Shown piece by piece: positions 59,875 through 64,000 of a stretch of DNA of 64,000 nt. Each line of letters opens with the position of its first letter. Position 1 is the first letter of the stretch. Both the position numbers and the translations under genes were made by a program. Source of the DNA: Vicinamibacterales bacterium (GTDB taxonomy: Bacteria; Acidobacteriota; Vicinamibacteria; Vicinamibacterales; SCN-69-37); NCBI GenBank assembly GCA_030827135.1, contig JAURFE010000002.1, forward strand, positions 310,001 to 374,000, read 5' to 3'. The notes beneath the pieces are model-generated. The model did not search any database. It was not told where the DNA came from and saw only the letters and a program-made list of their open reading frames with translations.

Positions 59875-62180
59875 TACTTTCGCAACTTTACACGGAAAGT
59901 CGGGGGTGCCGACCAGGGATCCTCCGGCCACGGGTGCTTCGGATAGCGGCCACGCAGTTCCTTGCGCACCTCGGGGTATCCGCGCTCCCAGAAACTCTTC
60001 AGGTCGCGCGTCACCTGGACCGGCCGCTGATTCGGCGCCAGGAGCGTGAAGGTCACCGGCACCGCACGCGGGCCCAGCCGGGGCGTGTCGGCCAGCCCGA
60101 ACACTTCCTGCAACTTCACCGCAACCTCCACGCCGCCATCAGCGCGATACGTGAGCGGATGCTCGCGGCCACTCGGGACCCGCAGCACGTCGGGTGCCAG
60201 CCGATCGAGATCAGCACGGACGTGGCCCGCCAGGTGGTCGGTGAGTCGCACATCGTCCAGACGGGTCGCCGACGAGACGGCAGCGGCGACCAGCGCTTCG
60301 CGGTTGATGGTGAGGCCGGCGAACTCAAGCCGGCGCAGGAGCCGCAGGTCGCGCTCGGATGGACCACGACGATGCCAGGCAGCGAGGAGCAGCCGGGCGG
60401 CGGCGTCGGGGTTGGGAGACACCGCCCGCTCGCGCAACACGAGCGCGTCGTACCACTCCACCCGCCGGGCGCGCACCATCGACGTCGCCTCGACAAACTC
60501 ATGCACCACCTCGGTGCGCGTCGGCACCAGCCACTCCACATCAACAGCGCTGGCGAGACGAATCAGCGCTTCCGCCCCTGGTGCGATTCCCGCCGTCACC
60601 TCAACCGCCACGATGAAGTCTGCGTGCCGGACGCCGCTCTCGCGGGCGAGCGTACCGCCCGATCCGGACGCCAGCAGCAACGACTCCTTGCCGGAGCTGC
60701 GCCGGCGCGCCACGCGATCGGGATACGCCGAAAGGACGGCCCGCCGCAGATCCTCATCACTCACCGGTGAGGCCCGCGGATCCGTGAGCTGCTGCACGAC
60801 CTGACGCAGGTGCGGCGGGAGGGCGGCGGCGTCCCCGAAGACGTCAAGGTCGGACTCGCGCGTATCCCCGGCAACGGCCGCGCGCAGGCGCACGCCTTCC
60901 GCCAGCGACGCGCAGACGCGGGCCGCGCGAACGTCGCCCCCGGCGGCCATCAACAGTCGCGCGAGTCGCGGATGCAGTGGCAGTCGTCGCATCTCTCGAC
61001 CGTCACGGGTCAAACGGCCATTCGCGTCTATCGCGCCAAGGCGATGCAACAGCGCCATGGCGGCCTCGAGCGCATGGGCAGGCGGTGCGTCGAACCAGTC
61101 GAAGGTCCGGGGATCACCACCCCACGCCACCACATCAAGGACGGGCCCGGCGAGATCGATCCGCACAATGTCCGGGTCGCGATGCGGCCGTAACCGATCG
61201 CGCGAGTCCCACAGCCGGTAGACAACACCGGCCTGCGTCCGCCCCGCGCGACCGGCACGCTGGTCGGCGGAATCCCTCGAGATGCGCTCCGTCACCAGGG
61301 CATCGAGGGCGCGGCCGGCATCGTAGCGAGCAACTTTATGGAGCCCCGCATCGACGACGGCGGTCACGTCGGGCACGGTCACCGTCGTTTCGGCAAGGTT
61401 GGTGGCCAGCACGATCCGCGCGCCGCCCCCGACTGGAGGCGTCAAGGCCCGATCCTGTTCGTCGGCTTCAAGACCGCCATGAAGCGGCAGCACCGGCCAC
61501 GGCACTGCGTGCAGCGCGCGGGCCACATCCTGAATCTCCCGGGCACCAGGAAGAAAGCACAGCACGGCGCCAACATTGGCTGTGGCACCCGCGAGCCGAC
61601 GAGCGGCCTCCGCCACAGAGACGCCCGGGTGATACGTCACGTCGAGCGCGAACTGGCGCCCCGGCACCGTGATGACGGGGCACCCACCCAGATACGCGGC
61701 AATGCGCCCAGGATCGATCGTCGCGGACATGACGACGATGCGGAGGTCGTCGCGGGCGATCCAGGCCTGCTTCACGAGCGCGAGCCCAAGGTCGGCGTGG
61801 ATGCTCCGCTCGTGAAACTCGTCGAGGACGACCGTGCGAATACCGGTCAGCAACGGGTCCTGATGCAGCATGGCCGTGAGAACACCTTCCGTGGCCACCG
61901 TGAGGCGCGTCTCCGCCGACACGCGCTTGTCGAACCGGACGTGCCAGCCCACCTCGCGACCGATCGTCCATCCACGTTCCTCAGCAATACGCCGGGCAAT
62001 GGACCGCGCTGCGACCCGGCGGGGCTGCAGAACGAGCACGGGACCGTCACCAACAAGTGCCGGCGGCACCCTCGTCGTCTTTCCGGCGCCTGGCGATGCG
62101 ACGATCACCCCCGCGCGATGAGTGGCCAGTGCGCCGGCAATGCGCGACAAATGGTCGTCAATTGGCAGCGGTTGGAGCAT
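59874..62180 (-). CDS. hrpB: ATP-dependent RNA helicase HrpB
   Basis: A DEAH-box helicase of 768 aa. Walker A ASPGAGKTTRVP (residues 29-40), DEFH box VVLDEFHERSIHADLG, SAT motif VMSATIDPG, motif V TNLAETTVTVPDV and motif VI QRAGRAGRTQAG, then a HrpB-specific C-terminal domain (HPLTYRADGGVEVAVKLQEVFGLADTPRLG). The start is ATG 62180 with AAGGTG before it; the frame stays open to 63119, but that part is antisense to the dus gene. Its physiological role in most bacteria is unclear. Confidence 0.95.
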   Translation of the reverse strand: MLQPLPIDDHLSRIAGALATHRAGVIVASPGAGKTTRVPPALVGDGPVLVLQPRRVAARSIARRIAEERGWTIGREVGWHVRFDKRVSAETRLTVATEGVLTAMLHQDPLLTGIRTVVLDEFHERSIHADLGLALVKQAWIARDDLRIVVMSATIDPGRIAAYLGGCPVITVPGRQFALDVTYHPGVSVAEAARRLAGATANVGAVLCFLPGAREIQDVARALHAVPWPVLPLHGGLEADEQDRALTPPVGGGARIVLATNLAETTVTVPDVTAVVDAGLHKVARYDAGRALDALVTERISRDSADQRAGRAGRTQAGVVYRLWDSRDRLRPHRDPDIVRIDLAGPVLDVVAWGGDPRTFDWFDAPPAHALEAAMALLHRLGAIDANGRLTRDGREMRRLPLHPRLARLLMAAGGDVRAARVCASLAEGVRLRAAVAGDTRESDLDVFGDAAALPPHLRQVVQQLTDPRASPVSDEDLRRAVLSAYPDRVARRRSSGKESLLLASGSGGTLARESGVRHADFIVAVEVTAGIAPGAEALIRLASAVDVEWLVPTRTEVVHEFVEATSMVRARRVEWYDALVLRERAVSPNPDAAARLLLAAWHRRGPSERDLRLLRRLEFAGLTINREALVAAAVSSATRLDDVRLTDHLAGHVRADLDRLAPDVLRVPSGREHPLTYRADGGVEVAVKLQEVFGLADTPRLGPRAVPVTFTLLAPNQRPVQVTRDLKSFWERGYPEVRKELRGRYPKHPWPEDPWSAPPTFRVKLRK

Positions 62181-62207
62181 CACCTTCAGAGAATAATCAA
62201 TACACGT

Positions 62208-63308
62208 ATGTCCACAGGTACCTCGTTTTCGTCCCTCGTGTCCGGCGCCCTGATTGCGGCGCCGATGACCAAGGGGTCCAATCTGCCCTTCCGGTTGCTC
62301 TGCATGGAACTGGGCGCGCGCGTCCTGATCAGCGAAATGGTGGTGGCCCGCAGGCTCAAGCAGCGGAAGCGCAGCGAGTTCGCACTCATCCGTCGCGCAC
62401 CGGGCGAACCGGTGTTTGGTGTGCAGCTGGCCGGGAACAAGCCGGAGGAGATGGCGTGGGCGGCGGCGCTGGTGGAGTCCCGCCAGGCGGACTTCATCGA
62501 CATCAATCTCGGATGCCCGATCGATCACTTCACGCGGATGGGCCTCGGTGCCGCGCTGGGCCGCCAGCCCGGTCGTGTGCGACGCATCGTGGAAACAATG
62601 AAGGCCGCAGTCAAGGTGCCGGTCACGGTGAAGATTCGGCTTGGGTGGAAGGCCGACCAGTTGAACTACCTTGAGTTGGCGAAAGCCGCCGTCGATGGCG
62701 GTGCGGACGGCGTGTTTGTGCACGGCCGCACGCGCGAGGCCCGGTATCGGCACCCCGCGGACTGGGCGGCGATCGCGGAAATCGCCGCCGCGGTGCCGGT
62801 GCCTGTGGTGGGCAACGGTGACGTGCTGTTTCCGCACGACTTCCACGACCACATGACCCACTCCGGCTGCGCGGCTGTGATGACTGCCCGCGGCGCACTG
62901 ATTAAGCCGTGGATCTTTCGCGAGATCACCGACGGGTACTGGGAGATCACTGCCGGCGAACGTGTGACGCTGTACAGGCGCTACGTGGAACTCGCCCTGT
63001 CGCATTGGGGCGGCGACGACTACGGCCGCGAACGGGTGCGCGACTTTCTGCGCTGGCATGTCGGCTTCTGGTGCCGCTACGTTCCCCGCCGCGCCGACGG
63101 CACGTGGCCGACGATGCAACAGCGGGAAGTGCTCGAGAACCCGCGATCGCCGCTGGAGGCACTGCTGGCGCGGACCGATGGGCCGGCGCTCGATTACGTG
63201 ACCGATGAACTGCTGGCCGGTGGAGATCTGTCCGCGCCGCCTCCCATTCCCGAGGTGCGGCCGGATACACGACGTGACATGCGGGATGACCCGGTGGAGG
63301 CTGGATGA
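62208..63308 (+). CDS. tRNA-dihydrouridine synthase, Dus3-like
   Basis: A 366-aa FMN-dependent Dus enzyme reducing a uridine in tRNA. APMTKGSNLPFRLLCMELGA (Dus barrel start) leads to the catalytic C103 in INLGCPIDHFTRMGLGAAL; further blocks are VTVKIRLGWK, VDGGADGVFVHGRTREARYRHPADW and VGNGDVLFPHD. The CPID form and the LPFR block resemble the Dus3/DUS3L class more than DusB. ATG 62208 is used because the open frame upstream is antisense to hrpB. The gene is divergent from hrpB with only 27 bases between starts. Confidence 0.9.
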   Translation: MSTGTSFSSLVSGALIAAPMTKGSNLPFRLLCMELGARVLISEMVVARRLKQRKRSEFALIRRAPGEPVFGVQLAGNKPEEMAWAAALVESRQADFIDINLGCPIDHFTRMGLGAALGRQPGRVRRIVETMKAAVKVPVTVKIRLGWKADQLNYLELAKAAVDGGADGVFVHGRTREARYRHPADWAAIAEIAAAVPVPVVGNGDVLFPHDFHDHMTHSGCAAVMTARGALIKPWIFREITDGYWEITAGERVTLYRRYVELALSHWGGDDYGRERVRDFLRWHVGFWCRYVPRRADGTWPTMQQREVLENPRSPLEALLARTDGPALDYVTDELLAGGDLSAPPPIPEVRPDTRRDMRDDPVEAG

Positions 63309-64000
63309 TCCTCGTCGCGCTGGCCGTGTGGCTGAGCGCCGCGCTCGGCGCGGACGCGGTACGCATCACCGTGATCGATGCGCGCACACAGGCCCCGGTC
63401 CCGGGCGTGCGCGTACAGCTGCAATCGGCCGACAACGTCGCGCGCGACCTCCACACCGGCGACACCGATGCAACAGGGACGGTGGTCTTCGCGGCCGTGC
63501 CCGCCGGGCGGTATCTGGTCACGGTGTCGACCGTCGGGTACGCCTTCGTGCGGCGAGGTCTGACGACCGTGGCCGGCACCCCGGTCACCTTGACCATTCC
63601 CATGACGGAAGGCACCGGGACGTATCAGGAGGAAGTGACGGTCGCCGCGGCACAGGTCGGCAGCGCAGAAGTCGGCATCTCGTCGCAGGTCACGCTGGGA
63701 TCGGCGGCGATTCAGGATCTGCGTGGCATCGCCACCGATGATCCGATGCGCGCCATCCAGGGACTCCCGGGCGTCGTCACGGGTGACGACTTCCAGGCGG
63801 AGTTCTCGGTGCGGGGCTCGGCGTTTCGCCACGTGGGGCTCGTGATTGACGACACGCCGTCGCCGTTGCTGCTGCATGCGGTGCGTGGACGCGACGACAC
63901 CGGATCGCTGGCGATGGTGAACGCCGACGTGCTGGATCGCGCGGCCCTGTTCTCCGGGCCACATCCGCAACGCCACGGCGAGTGGATTGGCGCCACGTTG
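63305..64000 (+). CDS. TonB-dependent receptor, N-terminal fragment (runs off window)
   Basis: The ATG at 63305 overlaps the dus stop (ATGA), and the frame stays open to the right edge (232 codons). A short signal peptide (MILVALAVWLSAALGADA) is followed by a carboxypeptidase-regulatory-like domain (VRITVIDARTQAPVPGVRVQLQS ... DATGTVVFAAVPAGRYLVTVSTVGYAF) and then the plug (IATDDPMRAIQGLPGVVTGDDFQAEFSVRGSAFRHVGLVIDD ... LFSGPHPQRHGEW). This is the CarboxypepD_reg-plus-TonB architecture common in Acidobacteriota and Bacteroidota. The substrate is unknown. Confidence 0.88.
   Translation, partial: MILVALAVWLSAALGADAVRITVIDARTQAPVPGVRVQLQSADNVARDLHTGDTDATGTVVFAAVPAGRYLVTVSTVGYAFVRRGLTTVAGTPVTLTIPMTEGTGTYQEEVTVAAAQVGSAEVGISSQVTLGSAAIQDLRGIATDDPMRAIQGLPGVVTGDDFQAEFSVRGSAFRHVGLVIDDTPSPLLLHAVRGRDDTGSLAMVNADVLDRAALFSGPHPQRHGEWIGATL

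Noticed and set aside
57202-59946. 914-codon plus-strand frame
   Set aside because: Antisense to the E1 fusion, whose ThDP and E1 beta motifs are clear; composition is Arg/His-heavy and motif-free.
61338-62207. Long plus-strand extension upstream of dus
   Set aside because: This part is antisense to the conserved HrpB helicase motifs; the Dus fold begins at ATG 62208.

Overview
The window reads as one chromosomal segment of a high-GC, probably Acidobacteriota (Vicinamibacteria-like) bacterium. This is inferred from gene content only: a bacterial microcompartment with a class II aldolase, a TonB-dependent receptor with an N-terminal carboxypeptidase-regulatory domain, a tilS-ftsH-folP-cdaA-cdaR-glmM-pdxJ series, and a large exopolysaccharide locus. 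Genes are packed with ATGA/GTGA/TGATG overlaps. No stretch longer than 300 bases lacks a gene. No insertion sequence, CRISPR array, rRNA or prophage was seen.

Layout. (1) 1-6.4 kb, mostly minus strand: an unknown membrane protein start, an AlaX-like tRNA editing protein, an orphan NtrB-like histidine kinase, queC-queE (queuosine/7-deazaguanine), a plus-strand DUF72 gene, an exported cyclophilin and endonuclease III. (2) 6.4-8.8 kb: a compact microcompartment cluster with three BMC-P pentamer genes, one BMC-H hexamer gene, a class II aldolase with a possible C-terminal encapsulation helix, and a small Cys-rich protein with an N-terminal encapsulation-like helix. (3) 8.8-17.2 kb: a housekeeping series making vitamin B6, UDP-GlcNAc precursor, c-di-AMP, folate, the FtsH protease and lysidine, followed by a CAT-anticodon tRNA. 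(4) 17.4-24.5 kb: queA, a truncated glgX, and fabH-ruvB-ruvA-ruvC-yebC. (5) 24.6-31.3 kb: a lasso-peptide-type RiPP operon. (6) 31.5-57.4 kb: an exopolysaccharide locus, with a short plus-strand block (secreted protein, BY-kinase, O-antigen ligase, HAD protein) facing a roughly 20-kb minus-strand run of glycosyltransferases, modifying enzymes and export proteins. (7) 57.4-64 kb: a fused E1 dehydrogenase, HrpB helicase, a Dus3-like dihydrouridine synthase and the start of a TonB-dependent receptor.

The most notable system is at 24.6-31.3 kb. A 56-codon minus-strand ORF at 26888-27058 overlaps both neighbours. It encodes a peptide with the full lasso leader signature (W21, P24, L26, G30, T36) followed by a 19-residue core that starts with Gly and carries Glu at core position 8, the pattern for an 8-residue macrolactam ring. 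It lies in one operon with a PqqD-type RRE, an asparagine-synthetase-like cyclase lacking the glutaminase Cys, a PRMT-like methyltransferase fused to a second PqqD domain, an HPr-kinase-like protein, an ABC exporter and another methyltransferase. No leader peptidase (B2) is recognisable, and a near-consensus promoter precedes the operon.

A second system is a dispersed 27-nt repeat with fixed geometry (GTAG, 8-nt stem, 7-nt loop, 8-nt stem) and compensatory stem changes, as expected of REP elements moved by a RAYT transposase. Eleven copies lie between 1.3 and 20.6 kb. Two copies supply the stop codon of a gene, and two lie in frame inside the small microcompartment gene.
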